DNA from: an uncultured Ruminococcus sp.
GTDB taxonomy: Bacteria; Bacillota; Clostridia; Lachnospirales; Lachnospiraceae
Length of the DNA stretch: 64,000 nt
NCBI GenBank assembly: GCA_900541505.1
Contig: UQKK01000011.1
Location: forward strand, 1-64,000
Direction: 5' to 3'
Under the pieces are notes generated by a model. The model was not told the DNA's origin. It saw only the letters and a list, made by a program, of their open reading frames with translations, and searched no databases. Within the stretch, counting starts at the first letter, position 1; each line of letters starts with the position of its first letter. The position numbers were made by a program, and so were the translations under genes. This document shows positions 24,193-33,047 of the stretch, piece by piece.

Positions 24193-26376
24193 ATGCCTCA
24201 TATACAGGTATTAGACCAGGTTACCATAGATAAAATAGCGGCTGGGGAAGTCATAGAACGACCGGCTTCCATCGTAAAAGAATTGGTGGAAAACGCCATC
24301 GATGCACAGGCAACTTCCGTGACCGTGGAAATCCGGGACGGCGGGATTTCTCTCATCCGCATCAGCGACAATGGAAGCGGCATCCCAAGAGAGGATGTGC
24401 GCAACGCTTTTCTGCGCCATTCCACGAGCAAAATCCGCAGCGTGGAGGACTTAGCGCAGATTCACTCCTTAGGCTTTCGAGGCGAGGCGCTCTCCAGCAT
24501 CGCGGCAGTGACCCAGACGGAACTCATCACCAAGACAAGAGAAGAGGAGGCGGGGACCCGCTATGTCATCGAGGGCGGTCAGGAGAAAGCTTTCGAGGAT
24601 ACGGGGGCGAAGGACGGGACGACCTTTTTGGTGCGCCAGCTATTCTACAATGTCCCGGCGCGGAGGAAGTTTTTAAAAACACCCATGACCGAGGCGGGAC
24701 ATGTGCAGGATTTACTCATGCACTTAGCCCTTTCCCACCCGGAAGTCGCCTTCGTCTTTTTGAACAACGGGCAGGAGAAGCTGCGCACCTCCGGAAACGG
24801 CAAGCTAAAAGATGTCATTTACCAGATTTACGGCAGGGATGTGGCGGCAAACCTCATTGAGATGGATTATGAGAAGGGCGGACTGCATATCACGGGATAT
24901 CTTGGGAAACCTGTGATTACAAGGGGAAACCGTAATTTTGAGAACTTTTTCGTCAATGGCAGGTATGTAAAGAGCGCCATGATATCAAAATCCATAGAGG
25001 ACGCCTACAAGGATTTTGTCATGCAGCACAAATTTCCTTTTGTGGTGCTGCATTTTTCGGTGAATGGCGATGAGGTGGATGTGAACGTCCATCCCACCAA
25101 GATGGAACTGCGTTTCCAGAAACAGCAGGAGGTCTACGGCACCGTGTTTGAGGGTGTCCACCGCACGCTGCTGGAACCCGAACTGATTTCCCAGGTGGAA
25201 GCCCCGGAGGCGGGCGCACCGGCGTCCATCCCCGAAAAAACCTCGGTGAACCTTTCCGGAAAAACTGCGGCGAACCTTTCCGGAAAAACGGCTCCTAAGG
25301 AGAGCCCCTTTTTGCTGCGCCCCAAGAGCGGACCGGTGCGGGAGGCTTACGATGCTGTTTTACATGCCGATAAGCAGCAGAAAACGGATGTTATAGACGG
25401 CACGCCGCCTGTCATGGATGAGGAGTATTTTATCCGCAAGATGCGGGAACGCGTAACTGCCTACCATCAGCAGGCTTCCAGCGCGGAAATTGCCGGAAAA
25501 CAGGATATCCTGCGGCGGGAAGTGCAGGAGAAGCGGATTGCCAAGGCAGCAAAGCAGGCAAAGGCACAAACGCAAACACAGACACCTCCCTCGGTGGTGA
25601 GGGAAGAGGTCGCTTACACGGTTTCCGGGGAGAAGGACGTTTCTGCCCCGGTCCAGGAAAAAGAGAGTTCCACTGCGCCTCAAGCGGCAGAAACGTCCAC
25701 GGTCTTCCGCGAGAAGGGCAGCAATGCCGCTGTCCCAGAGGCGAAGGCAGAGCAGCTTGATTTCTTCCGGGAAAATCTGTTAAAGCGGGACATCCGGGCA
25801 GAGTACAAGCTGATTGGACAGGTCTTTGACACTTACTGGCTGGTGGAATTTCAGGACAATCTCTACATCATCGACCAGCACGCCGCCCACGAGCGGGTAC
25901 TCTATGAGCGGACCTTAAAAGGCATGAAAAACCGGGAGTTTACCTCCCAGTATTTGAGTCCGCCCATCATCTTGAGTCTGTCCATGCAGGAGGAAGCACT
26001 GCTCAAGGAAAATATAGATTCTTTCCGGCGGATTGGATTTGAGATTGAGCCGTTTGGCGGCGAGGAATATGCGGTGCGCGCGGTGCCGGACAATCTATTT
26101 GGCATCGCGAAAAAAGAACTGCTCATGGAAATGTTGGATGACCTCTCGGACGGGCTGAAGACGAATATGACGCCGGATTTGATTGACGAGAAGGTGGCTT
26201 CTATGTCCTGCAAAGCCGCGGTAAAAGGAAACAACCGGCTCTCAGCGATGGAGGTGGACGCTCTGATTGGGGAGCTTCTGACACTGGACAACCCCTATCA
26301 CTGTCCACACGGAAGACCGACCATCATCGCCATGTCCCGCCGAGAACTGGAAAAGAAATTTAAGAGGATTGTATGA
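24193..26376 (+). CDS. mutL: DNA mismatch repair protein MutL, endonuclease type
   Basis: This 727-aa protein couples MutS to strand incision. The N-terminal GHKL ATPase has ENAIDA, DNGSGI and GFRGEAL. A long variable linker (about residues 340-525) carries a small tandem duplication: an 18-nt unit at 25248 recurs at 25272, giving two NLSGKTA copies. The C-terminal domain holds the metal site DQHA-x2-E-x4-E (DQHAAHERVLYE) and CPHGRP, so this is a nicking MutL as in bacteria lacking MutH. Its stop overlaps miaA (ATGA). Confidence 0.97.
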   Translation: MPHIQVLDQVTIDKIAAGEVIERPASIVKELVENAIDAQATSVTVEIRDGGISLIRISDNGSGIPREDVRNAFLRHSTSKIRSVEDLAQIHSLGFRGEALSSIAAVTQTELITKTREEEAGTRYVIEGGQEKAFEDTGAKDGTTFLVRQLFYNVPARRKFLKTPMTEAGHVQDLLMHLALSHPEVAFVFLNNGQEKLRTSGNGKLKDVIYQIYGRDVAANLIEMDYEKGGLHITGYLGKPVITRGNRNFENFFVNGRYVKSAMISKSIEDAYKDFVMQHKFPFVVLHFSVNGDEVDVNVHPTKMELRFQKQQEVYGTVFEGVHRTLLEPELISQVEAPEAGAPASIPEKTSVNLSGKTAANLSGKTAPKESPFLLRPKSGPVREAYDAVLHADKQQKTDVIDGTPPVMDEEYFIRKMRERVTAYHQQASSAEIAGKQDILRREVQEKRIAKAAKQAKAQTQTQTPPSVVREEVAYTVSGEKDVSAPVQEKESSTAPQAAETSTVFREKGSNAAVPEAKAEQLDFFRENLLKRDIRAEYKLIGQVFDTYWLVEFQDNLYIIDQHAAHERVLYERTLKGMKNREFTSQYLSPPIILSLSMQEEALLKENIDSFRRIGFEIEPFGGEEYAVRAVPDNLFGIAKKELLMEMLDDLSDGLKTNMTPDLIDEKVASMSCKAAVKGNNRLSAMEVDALIGELLTLDNPYHCPHGRPTIIAMSRRELEKKFKRIV

Positions 26377-27332
26377 CAGAGAAAAAAAGACCATTGATTA
26401 TACTGACCGGACCCACGGCAGTGGGAAAGACAAAGGCTTCCATCGGTCTGGCAAAAGCGGTGGGAGGAGAAATCATCTCCGCGGACTCCATGCAGGTTTA
26501 TCGCCGCATGGACATCGGTTCCGCCAAGATACGCCCGGAGGAGATGGAAGGGGTACCCCATCATCTCATCGATGTGTTAGAGCCCCAGGAAGAATTTAAC
26601 GTGGTGACCTTTCAGCAGATGGCAAAGCAAGCGATGGAGGAAATCTACGCCAAGGGCAGAATCCCGCTGATAGTGGGAGGAACCGGGTTTTATATCCAGG
26701 CACTCCTCTATGATATTGATTTTACCAGTGAGGAGGGGGATACCGCCTACCGAAAAGAATTGGAAAAGACCGCAAAAGAGAAAGGCAGCGCTTATCTCCA
26801 CGGACTTTTGAAACAGGTGGATGAAAGGGCGGCACTGGAAATCCACGAAAATAATGCGAAGCGCATCATCCGTGCTCTGGAATACCACCATCTGACCGGG
26901 CAGAAAATCTCCGAGCACAATGAAAGAGAGCGGCAAAAAGAATCTGCCTATCAGTCCGCCTACTTTGTGTTAAATGACGACCGTCAGAAGCTCTATGAGC
27001 GGATTGACATGCGGGTGGACAAGATGATGGATGAGGGGCTTATAGAAGAAGTCCGGGGTTTGAAAGAAATGGGGCTTACAAAAGAGTGCGTCTCCATGCA
27101 GGGGCTGGGGTATAAGGAGATGCTGGCTTACTTAGACGGGGAAATCAGCCTGGAGGAAGCGGTGTATATCATAAAGCGAGATACCCGGCATTTCGCCAAA
27201 CGTCAGATTACCTGGTTCAAGCGGGAACGGGACGTCATCTGGCTCAACAAGGGAGAGTTCGGTTACGATGAGGACAGAATATTGGCTGAAATGGTAAAAG
27301 AGCTTGAGAAGCGGGAGATTATAGAAAGATGA
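26373..27332 (+). CDS. miaA: tRNA dimethylallyltransferase MiaA
   Basis: This 319-aa enzyme adds dimethylallyl to A37 of tRNA, the substrate for MiaB at 19425. The P-loop is GPTAVGKTKAS. The conserved DSMQVYRRMDIGSAK and the central GGTGFYIQALLY are present. It overlaps mutL and the following PLP-enzyme gene at ATGA junctions. The four-gene run mutS-mutL-miaA-PLP enzyme is typical of Lachnospiraceae. Confidence 0.97.
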   Translation: MTEKKRPLIILTGPTAVGKTKASIGLAKAVGGEIISADSMQVYRRMDIGSAKIRPEEMEGVPHHLIDVLEPQEEFNVVTFQQMAKQAMEEIYAKGRIPLIVGGTGFYIQALLYDIDFTSEEGDTAYRKELEKTAKEKGSAYLHGLLKQVDERAALEIHENNAKRIIRALEYHHLTGQKISEHNERERQKESAYQSAYFVLNDDRQKLYERIDMRVDKMMDEGLIEEVRGLKEMGLTKECVSMQGLGYKEMLAYLDGEISLEEAVYIIKRDTRHFAKRQITWFKRERDVIWLNKGEFGYDEDRILAEMVKELEKREIIER

Positions 27333-28657
27333 GAAGGAATGAAACAAAGATGACAGAGATGGAAACGATATATGAAAAGCTTGGCATCTCCAGAGAAGTC
27401 TGGGACTTTGGAGAAAAGACAGAAGCAGGGTTAAAGGAGAGATTTGCGGAATTTGACCGGACCGCGGAGTATAACCAGCTCAAAGTCCTTCATGCCATGC
27501 AGGAAAACCGGGTAAACGAAAGCTGTTTTAACTATACCAGCGGCTACGGATACAATGATATGGGAAGAGACACACTGGAGGCGGTGTACGCCAGCACCTT
27601 CCATACAGAGGCGGCACTTGTGCGCCCGCAGATTACCTGTGGGACTCATGCGCTTTCTGTGGCGCTTGCCGCGAATCTGCGTCCGGGAGATGAACTTCTC
27701 TCCCCGGCGGGAAAACCTTACGATACACTGGAGGAGGTTATCGGAATCCGCAAGTCCAAAGGTTCCCTGGCAGAGTATGGGATTACCTACCGGCAGGTGG
27801 AATTGCTTGAGAACGGCTATTTTGACTATCCGGCAATCGAAAAAGCATTAACTCCACAGACAAAACTGGTGACTATCCAGCGCTCTAAGGGCTATCAGAC
27901 GCGCCCCAGCTATTCCGTCAAAGAGATAGGGGAACTTATCGCCTTTATCAAAGAACGCCGTCCGGATGTCATCTGTATGGTGGACAACTGTTACGGAGAA
28001 TTTGTGGAACGAATGGAACCCAGCGATGTGGGAGCGGACATGATTGTGGGGTCACTGATTAAAAATCCGGGAGGCGGGTTAGCCCCCATAGGCGGGTACA
28101 TCGCGGGAAAAGAAGAGTTGATAGAAAACTGTGCCTACCGTCTGACCTCTCCGGGACTGGGAAGGGAAGTGGGAGCGACTCTGGGCGTGATGAACAGCTT
28201 TTATCAGGGATTTTTCCTGGCGCCTACCGTTACCTGCGGCGCACTTAAAGGAGCGGTCTTTGCGGCAAATATCTATGAGCAGTTAGGTTTTCCTGTGGTG
28301 CCAAACGGCGGAGAATCCCGCCACGATATCATCCAGGCTGTGGAACTGGGAACGCCAAAGGGCGTCATCGCCTTCTGCAAGGGAATCCAGGCGGCTGCCC
28401 CGGTGGACAGTTATGTGAGCCCGGAGCCTTGGGCGATGCCAGGATACGACAGCGATGTCATCATGGCGGCGGGCGCTTTTGTACAGGGTTCCTCCATTGA
28501 ACTGAGCGCGGACGGTCCCATCAAGCCGCCTTACGCGGTGTATTTCCAGGGAGGTCTGACCTGGTACCACGCCAAGCTGGGAATTTTAAAATCACTGCAG
28601 AGCCTTGTGGATGCGGGAATCGTAAGCCCGAAAGCGCTTACAGATGCGGTGTCATGA
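27329..28657 (+). CDS. Methionine gamma-lyase family PLP enzyme (aluminium resistance type)
   Basis: This 442-aa fold-type I PLP enzyme of the Met_gamma_lyase (PF06838) family is often annotated aluminium-resistance protein. Markers are FNYTSGYGYNDMGRDTLE near the N terminus, the aspartate of MVDNCYGEFVE, and the cofactor lysine region GSLIKNPGGGLAPIGGY. The ATG overlaps the miaA stop. An internal ATG at 27350 is an alternative start. The precise substrate is unknown; carbon-sulphur lyase activity on cysteine-like compounds is inferred from the family. Confidence 0.9.
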   Translation: MRRNETKMTEMETIYEKLGISREVWDFGEKTEAGLKERFAEFDRTAEYNQLKVLHAMQENRVNESCFNYTSGYGYNDMGRDTLEAVYASTFHTEAALVRPQITCGTHALSVALAANLRPGDELLSPAGKPYDTLEEVIGIRKSKGSLAEYGITYRQVELLENGYFDYPAIEKALTPQTKLVTIQRSKGYQTRPSYSVKEIGELIAFIKERRPDVICMVDNCYGEFVERMEPSDVGADMIVGSLIKNPGGGLAPIGGYIAGKEELIENCAYRLTSPGLGREVGATLGVMNSFYQGFFLAPTVTCGALKGAVFAANIYEQLGFPVVPNGGESRHDIIQAVELGTPKGVIAFCKGIQAAAPVDSYVSPEPWAMPGYDSDVIMAAGAFVQGSSIELSADGPIKPPYAVYFQGGLTWYHAKLGILKSLQSLVDAGIVSPKALTDAVS

Positions 28658-28688
28658 TGTTCATAAAGAAAGGGAGAGGAACACCAGT

Positions 28689-29915
28689 ATGAAGATTGCG
28701 GTAATCGGAGGCGGTGTCTCCGGGATGATGGCGGCAGTGACCGCCGCCTCCCAGGGAGCGCAGGTCCTCATCATCGAACACAATGACAGGATTGGAAAAA
28801 AACTTCTGTCCACGGGAAACGGCAGATGCAATTTTACAAATTTGCGGCAGGAGCCAATCTGCTACCACTCGGAAAATGTGGGATTTCCCTGGCATATTGT
28901 ACAAAAATTCAATGCGCAGGATGTGATTTCGTTTTTTCTGAAACTTGGCATTTATTCTAAAAATCGTAACGGCTATCTCTATCCCAATTCCGACCAGGCA
29001 AGCTCGGTCTTAGATGCCTTCCGCATGGAGTTAAGGCGTCTGGGCGTGGAAATCCGCACACAGACAGACTGTCTGGACATTCTGTCCCGCAAAAAGGGAT
29101 TCTGTGTACGCACAGACAAAGGAGATATCCAGGCGGATAAGGTCATCGTAAGCACCGGGTCTAAGGCAGCGCCTTCCACCGGGTCCGATGGCTCCGGCTA
29201 CACTCTGGCGAAAAAACTGGGGCACCGCATCGTTCCGGTGCTTCCCGCCCTGGTCCAGCTTCACTGTCAGGAGCCGTTTTTTAAGAGCATTGCAGGCGTT
29301 CGCGCAAACGGAAAAGTGTCCATCTATGAGAATGAAACCTGCATCGCGGAGGATTCCGGGGAAATCCAGCTTACCAATTATGGGATTTCCGGGATTCCGG
29401 TTTTCCAGGTCAGCGGTGAGGCGGCAGACGCTCTCTATCGAAAGCAGAACGTGACTGCCGTGTTAAATTTTATGCCGGATTTCCCGGAAGACGCTTTTGT
29501 CTCTTTCCTGAAAGCGCGGATTACGGCGCGCCCCAAGAAGACAACAGAAGAATTTCTCATCGGGTTGTTCCACAAAAAGCTCTCCGAACTCTGGGTGAAA
29601 TTAAGCAAGGTGCCCCGGACAAAGGAAGTGGGAGAGTGGAGCGAGGAGGAACTGCTTCGCTTCGCGCATCTCATCCAGCAATTTAGGGTGACTATCACCA
29701 AGACCAACGGCTTTGAGCAGGCGCAGGTGTGCAGAGGCGGCGTGGATACGCGGGAATTAAACCCGGATACCATGGAGTCTCTCTATGTGCCTGGCTTATA
29801 TTTTTGCGGCGAGTTGGTTGATGTAAACTGTGATTGCGGAGGGTACTCCATACAGTTTGCCTTAAGCAGCGGGTATGTCGCTGCGATGGAGGCGAGTGGA
29901 CAGAAAACATATTGA
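28689..29915 (+). CDS. HI0933-type NAD(P)/FAD-dependent flavoprotein
   Basis: This 408-aa flavoprotein of the HI0933/BaiN family has an N-terminal dinucleotide fold (IAVIGGGVSGMMAAVTAA), the family stretch KKLLSTGNGRCNFTN, and a C-terminal FAD-contacting region (CGELVDVNCDCGGYS). I chose ATG 28689, where the Rossmann strand begins and AAAGGGAGAGG lies upstream. Enzymes of this group include a bile-acid-linked reductase, but most members have no assigned substrate. The IS element starts five bases after its stop. Confidence 0.9.
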   Translation: MKIAVIGGGVSGMMAAVTAASQGAQVLIIEHNDRIGKKLLSTGNGRCNFTNLRQEPICYHSENVGFPWHIVQKFNAQDVISFFLKLGIYSKNRNGYLYPNSDQASSVLDAFRMELRRLGVEIRTQTDCLDILSRKKGFCVRTDKGDIQADKVIVSTGSKAAPSTGSDGSGYTLAKKLGHRIVPVLPALVQLHCQEPFFKSIAGVRANGKVSIYENETCIAEDSGEIQLTNYGISGIPVFQVSGEAADALYRKQNVTAVLNFMPDFPEDAFVSFLKARITARPKKTTEEFLIGLFHKKLSELWVKLSKVPRTKEVGEWSEEELLRFAHLIQQFRVTITKTNGFEQAQVCRGGVDTRELNPDTMESLYVPGLYFCGELVDVNCDCGGYSIQFALSSGYVAAMEASGQKTY

Positions 29916-29995
29916 AATAAGGCTACCGCAATCCCACTGACTTCAGACGGTGGGTTTAGGTAGCCAAAAGTAGAAGCCTGTGTTACACTTACGCC

Positions 29996-30209
29996 ATGGG
30001 AACATGGAAATCAAAAAACAGACACAAGTATTTACTACAGTATCATATTATTTTTGTATGTAAATATAGAAAGAAACTGCTGATATCCAAACAATCTTAA
30101 AAACCATTTCTGGAAGGAACACACTTTCTGGACAGATGGGTATTTTGCCTGTAGTGTAGGGAATGTATCAGAAAAAATGTTAAAGAAATAGATAGAGAAT
30201 CAAGGTTAA
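29996..30209 (+). pseudogene. tnpA: tnpA (Y1 transposase), internally deleted
   Basis: ATG 29996 opens the standard IS200 TnpA start (YHIIFVCKYRKKLL), but the frame ends at TAA 30098. The C-terminal end resumes directly after (HFWKEHTFWTDGYFACSVGNVSEKMLKK), then meets an in-frame TAG before IENQG. The catalytic middle, including the HUH pair and the Tyr helix, is gone (about 75 residues). The element cannot transpose on its own. Confidence 0.85.
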
Positions 30210-30226
30210 AGAGGTGGTGACAGCAA

Positions 30227-31330
30227 ATGTTAAAAGCGTATAGGTACAGAATATATCCGAACGATGAGCAGAAAGAACAAATAGTGAAAACATTTGGTTG
30301 TTGCCGTTTTGTATACAATCAGACACTTGCATATCGAAAAGATATATATGAGCAGGAAAAGAAATCTGTCAGTAAAACCGACTGCAACAATTACTGCAAC
30401 AGGGAATTAAAGAAAACATATGAATGGCTGAAAGAGGTGGATAAGTTTGCACTGACGAATGCAATTTATAATATGGATTCCGCATACCAGAAGTTTTTCA
30501 AAGAACATGCAGGATTTCCAAAGTTCAAAAGTAAACACGATAACCATAAATCATATACAACGAATTTTACGAATGGAAATATAGCTGTAGATTTTGAGAA
30601 TGGAAAAATAAAACTGCCAAAATTAAAAAAAGTAAAAGCAAAAGTACACAGAGAATTCCATGGACAGATAAAATCAGCAACGATTAGTCAAGTTCCAAGC
30701 GGAAAATACTATGTATCGATACTGGCAGAAACTGAGCATGAAGAATTAACGCACAGAAATCAAAATATAGGACTGGATTTAGGGATTAAGGATTTATGCA
30801 TTACCTCGGATGGGAGAAGGTACGAGAATCCAAAGACAATAAAAAGGCATGAGAGGAAACTGTCAAGACTGCAAAGGCAACTGGCACACAAGGAAAAAGG
30901 CAGCAGTAATTACCGGAAGAAGAAAAAAGAAATAGCATTATGCCATGAGAAAATAACAAATACCAGAAAAGATTATCTGCATAAGATTTCACACGAAATT
31001 GTTAGCGAAAACCAAGTAATAGTTTCGGAGAATCTGCAGATAAAAAATATGGTAAAAAATCATCATTTAGCCAAATCAATCAGTGATGTGTCATGGTATG
31101 AGCTTACAAAACAACTGGAATATAAGTCAAAATGGAACGGCAGGGAATATGTAAAAATAGACACATTTTATGCCAGTAGCCAGTTGTGTTCCGTTTGCGG
31201 ATATCAAAATTCAGAAACGAAAAATTTATCAGTAAGGGAATGGAAATGCCCTGTCTGTGGCACAAAACATGACAGAGATATCAATGCCGCAAAAAATATA
31301 CTGGCAGAAGGATTAAGACAAATAGCATAA
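30227..31330 (+). CDS. tnpB: TnpB RNA-guided nuclease
   Basis: This 367-aa TnpB has a complete RuvC site: D184 (IGLDLGIKD), E268 (VIVSENL) and D351 (HDRDINAAKN). The zinc finger cysteines are C321, C324, C341 and C344. The N-terminal wedge/REC region begins with the typical LKAYRYRIYPN. It should act as an omega-RNA-guided DNA endonuclease that helps retain the element. The guide RNA probably comes from its own 3' end and the element's right end. GGTGGTGA precedes the ATG. Unlike tnpA it shows no damage, suggesting selection or trans mobilisation. Confidence 0.93.
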   Translation: MLKAYRYRIYPNDEQKEQIVKTFGCCRFVYNQTLAYRKDIYEQEKKSVSKTDCNNYCNRELKKTYEWLKEVDKFALTNAIYNMDSAYQKFFKEHAGFPKFKSKHDNHKSYTTNFTNGNIAVDFENGKIKLPKLKKVKAKVHREFHGQIKSATISQVPSGKYYVSILAETEHEELTHRNQNIGLDLGIKDLCITSDGRRYENPKTIKRHERKLSRLQRQLAHKEKGSSNYRKKKKEIALCHEKITNTRKDYLHKISHEIVSENQVIVSENLQIKNMVKNHHLAKSISDVSWYELTKQLEYKSKWNGREYVKIDTFYASSQLCSVCGYQNSETKNLSVREWKCPVCGTKHDRDINAAKNILAEGLRQIA

Positions 31331-31492
31331 AGGCAACATATATAGGGCAGGAACTGCCCGAATTAACGCCTGTGGAGATAGTAGGGCGCACGATGTCCAG
31401 TGGACATCGGCTCTGCGCGGACCGGAGCGGAAGCGTAGAAACGAGGTCGATGAAGCAGGAAGCCCATTGGCTTTAGACAATGGGTAGTTCAC
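31331..31492 (+). ncRNA. Putative omega-RNA (reRNA) scaffold
   Basis: The GC-rich stretch between the tnpB stop and the element end folds into successive hairpins: GGGCAG-GAA-CTGCCC (31345-31359), GATGTCC-AGT-GGACATC (31392-31408) and the right-end CCCATTG/CAATGGG. In related elements this region is the scaffold and the bases after the end serve as guide, here TATTGGGGAACATTTT from 31493. The exact 5' end inside tnpB is unknown. Confidence 0.6.
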
Positions 31493-31494
31493 TA

Positions 31495-31537
31495 TTGGGG
31501 AACATTTTGATACAATTACAAAGAAATTGTTCCCCAA
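31495..31537. repeat. 10-bp inverted repeat beside IS end
   Basis: TTGGGGAACA (31495-31504) and TGTTCCCCAA (31528-31537) are perfect inverted arms with a 23-nt loop, starting three bases after the IS right end. An AAAGGAG follows the right arm. Confidence 0.6.
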
Positions 31538-31585
31538 AGGAGAAGATAGAATGGCAGTAAGAAGATATCTCCGTTATCGCAACCT

Positions 31586-31945
31586 TTATGAAAGAACATT
31601 GTTGGAGAACAATAGAATCTTAAAATATTTCATTTTCCTTTTCCTGCCCGTTATGCGGCGTGGAACTGACGACGACCCCATAGAAATCAGTCGGCTGATT
31701 TCTATGGGGTCGTTGAAGTATATCCCGGTCAGTTCCCGGATGCAATTGAGCCGATCATTCATCGTGTTGCGGTGGATATACGGCATGTGATGGTACAAAA
31801 TCTCTGCCACCGACAAAAAAGCCAGGAATTTTTCAGCATTGGCAAATAAAGAATATCCCAAACATGGACGGTATACTGTTATTAATTTCTCAGACGGATA
31901 TCTGACTTCCGGGACAATCCGGGCGTTTCTCAAAAGCGTTCCGTC
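31586..31945 (-). pseudogene. PucR-family regulator C-terminal relic
   Basis: A minus-strand frame with no usable start encodes the C-terminal helix-turn-helix of a PucR/CdaR-type regulator: YIHRNTMNDRLNCIRELTG, matching the HTH_30 pattern seen in the intact gene at 45970 (YIHINTLKYRLEKISKL). The preceding part is garbled and the N-terminal domains are missing. The frame then runs through a perfect hairpin. It may once have controlled the adjacent island. Confidence 0.6.
31672..31713. repeat. 19-bp perfect hairpin, four-base loop
   Basis: ACGACCCCATAGAAATCAG (31672-31690), loop TCGG and its exact complement (31695-31713) make one of the most stable hairpins of the window. No T-run follows on either strand, so a simple terminator is unlikely. 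Confidence 0.75.
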
Positions 31946-31979
31946 TTAAGAGGATACCAGGGATAAGGAGAGAAAGAAC

Positions 31980-33047
31980 ATGTTGAAAGAAAAAGAACAG
32001 AAAAAAATCAGCGTTGTCGTGCCTCTCTACAATGAAGAAGACTATATCGAGCGGTGTGTGGACAGTATACTCGCACAGACATACTCCAATTGGGAACTGC
32101 TTCTTGTAGACGACGGCTCTACGGACAGAAGTCCGGAAATTTGTGATGCCTATGCGAAAAAAGACGACCGTATCAAGGTGTTCCACCAGGAGAACAGGGG
32201 ATTTTCAGGCTCCCGGAATACGGGACTTAAAAATGCCACAGGCACCTATCTGATGTTCGTTGATGGGGATGATGACTTAAAGCCAAGAGCACTGGAGATT
32301 GCCTATGAGAATATGGAAAAATATGACCTTGATTTGGTGATTGGGAGCTTTAACTGGCTTATTTTCAAAGGAGATGAGATATTAAGCTGCGAACCCACGG
32401 GACCGGCGGAGGACTATTTCTTCCGTGTAAAAGATATGCCGGAAGCAGCGCCTTATATGTGGGGACTCAGCGATTACGGCGGATGTATCCATTACTGTGT
32501 ATGGAATCGCCTGTTCAGAAAAAGCATCATCGATGACTACCATATCTGCTTTGATGAGAACTTAAGTATTTTTGAGGATGTACAGTTTATTTATACATAT
32601 TATCTCTATGCGGACAAATGTATGGTATCGAAAGAAATTTTTTATGATTATTACAGGATTGACGGTAAAGATGATGTAGATGAAAAACCGGATGTGGATA
32701 TGTTCCGGTGTGCGGAAGAAAATCTTGTGACGGTCTTAAAGGCAGGTTTTAAGTACAATTACCCGGAAGAATTTCAGCGCCAGATGTATGACCGGACATA
32801 TGACCTGTATATCAAAGTGTCTGGAAAGATTTTCATGGACAGCGCAGGGCTGACCGAAGAAGAAAAGTTCCATCGCATTGTGTGTATGACAGAGGGGTTT
32901 GCGTTCCGCTTCTTCTGTAAAGTATACAGCCCCACAAATCCATTCTGGCAAAAGATGAAAGATATGCTGGAAGCGGGAGATTATAAAGGAATCTACCATG
33001 GCTGGCAGGCAAAACTGAAAGAAGGTGTAGCACATGCAGGAAAATAG
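31980..33047 (+). CDS. Glycosyltransferase family 2 (island copy A)
   Basis: This 355-aa GT-A fold enzyme transfers a sugar from a nucleotide donor to an unknown acceptor in the cytosol. Hallmarks are VVVPLYNEEDYIERCVDSIL, the DDGSTD nucleotide-binding aspartates and the metal DxD in MFVDGDDD. The C-terminal half (about 200-355) is specific to this subgroup and closely matches the product of 59837, including SIFEDVQFIY and a KLKEGV end. AAGGAG lies upstream. It overlaps the SDR gene by 14 nt, forming a two-gene module. Confidence 0.9.
   Translation: MLKEKEQKKISVVVPLYNEEDYIERCVDSILAQTYSNWELLLVDDGSTDRSPEICDAYAKKDDRIKVFHQENRGFSGSRNTGLKNATGTYLMFVDGDDDLKPRALEIAYENMEKYDLDLVIGSFNWLIFKGDEILSCEPTGPAEDYFFRVKDMPEAAPYMWGLSDYGGCIHYCVWNRLFRKSIIDDYHICFDENLSIFEDVQFIYTYYLYADKCMVSKEIFYDYYRIDGKDDVDEKPDVDMFRCAEENLVTVLKAGFKYNYPEEFQRQMYDRTYDLYIKVSGKIFMDSAGLTEEEKFHRIVCMTEGFAFRFFCKVYSPTNPFWQKMKDMLEAGDYKGIYHGWQAKLKEGVAHAGK

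Larger units (their letters stand above)
29921..31492 (+). mobile_element. IS200/IS605-type element with intact TnpB
   Basis: The left end carries a bulged hairpin (GGCTACC...GGTAGCC, 29921-29965, with CCCAC/GTGGG inside). The right end carries CCCATTG/CAATGGG (31463-31469 with 31478-31484) and finishes TAGTTCAC near 31492. These subterminal hairpins, not terminal inverted repeats, are the mark of Y1-transposase elements. Inside are a destroyed tnpA and an intact tnpB. The element is placed exactly between core genes and the accessory island. Confidence 0.85.
31493..31979. other. Scar region between IS and island, no intact gene
   Basis: Almost 490 nt hold no complete gene. They contain an inverted repeat (31495-31537), a short frame with a good ribosome site (ATG 31551 after AAAGGAGAAG, MAVRRYLRYRNLYERTL...) that fades into non-protein-like sequence, a 19-bp perfect hairpin, and a minus-strand PucR relic. 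The mix suggests repeated rearrangement. Confidence 0.6.

Noticed and set aside
24198..26291. Long minus-strand frames across mutL and mutS
   Set aside because: They are antisense shadows of strongly coding genes, Ser/Arg/Pro-rich, without ribosome sites.
31551..31790. Plus-strand frame with good ribosome site after the IS
   Set aside because: It starts plausibly but runs through the perfect hairpin into the antisense of the PucR relic, so only a short stub could be real; not listed as a gene.
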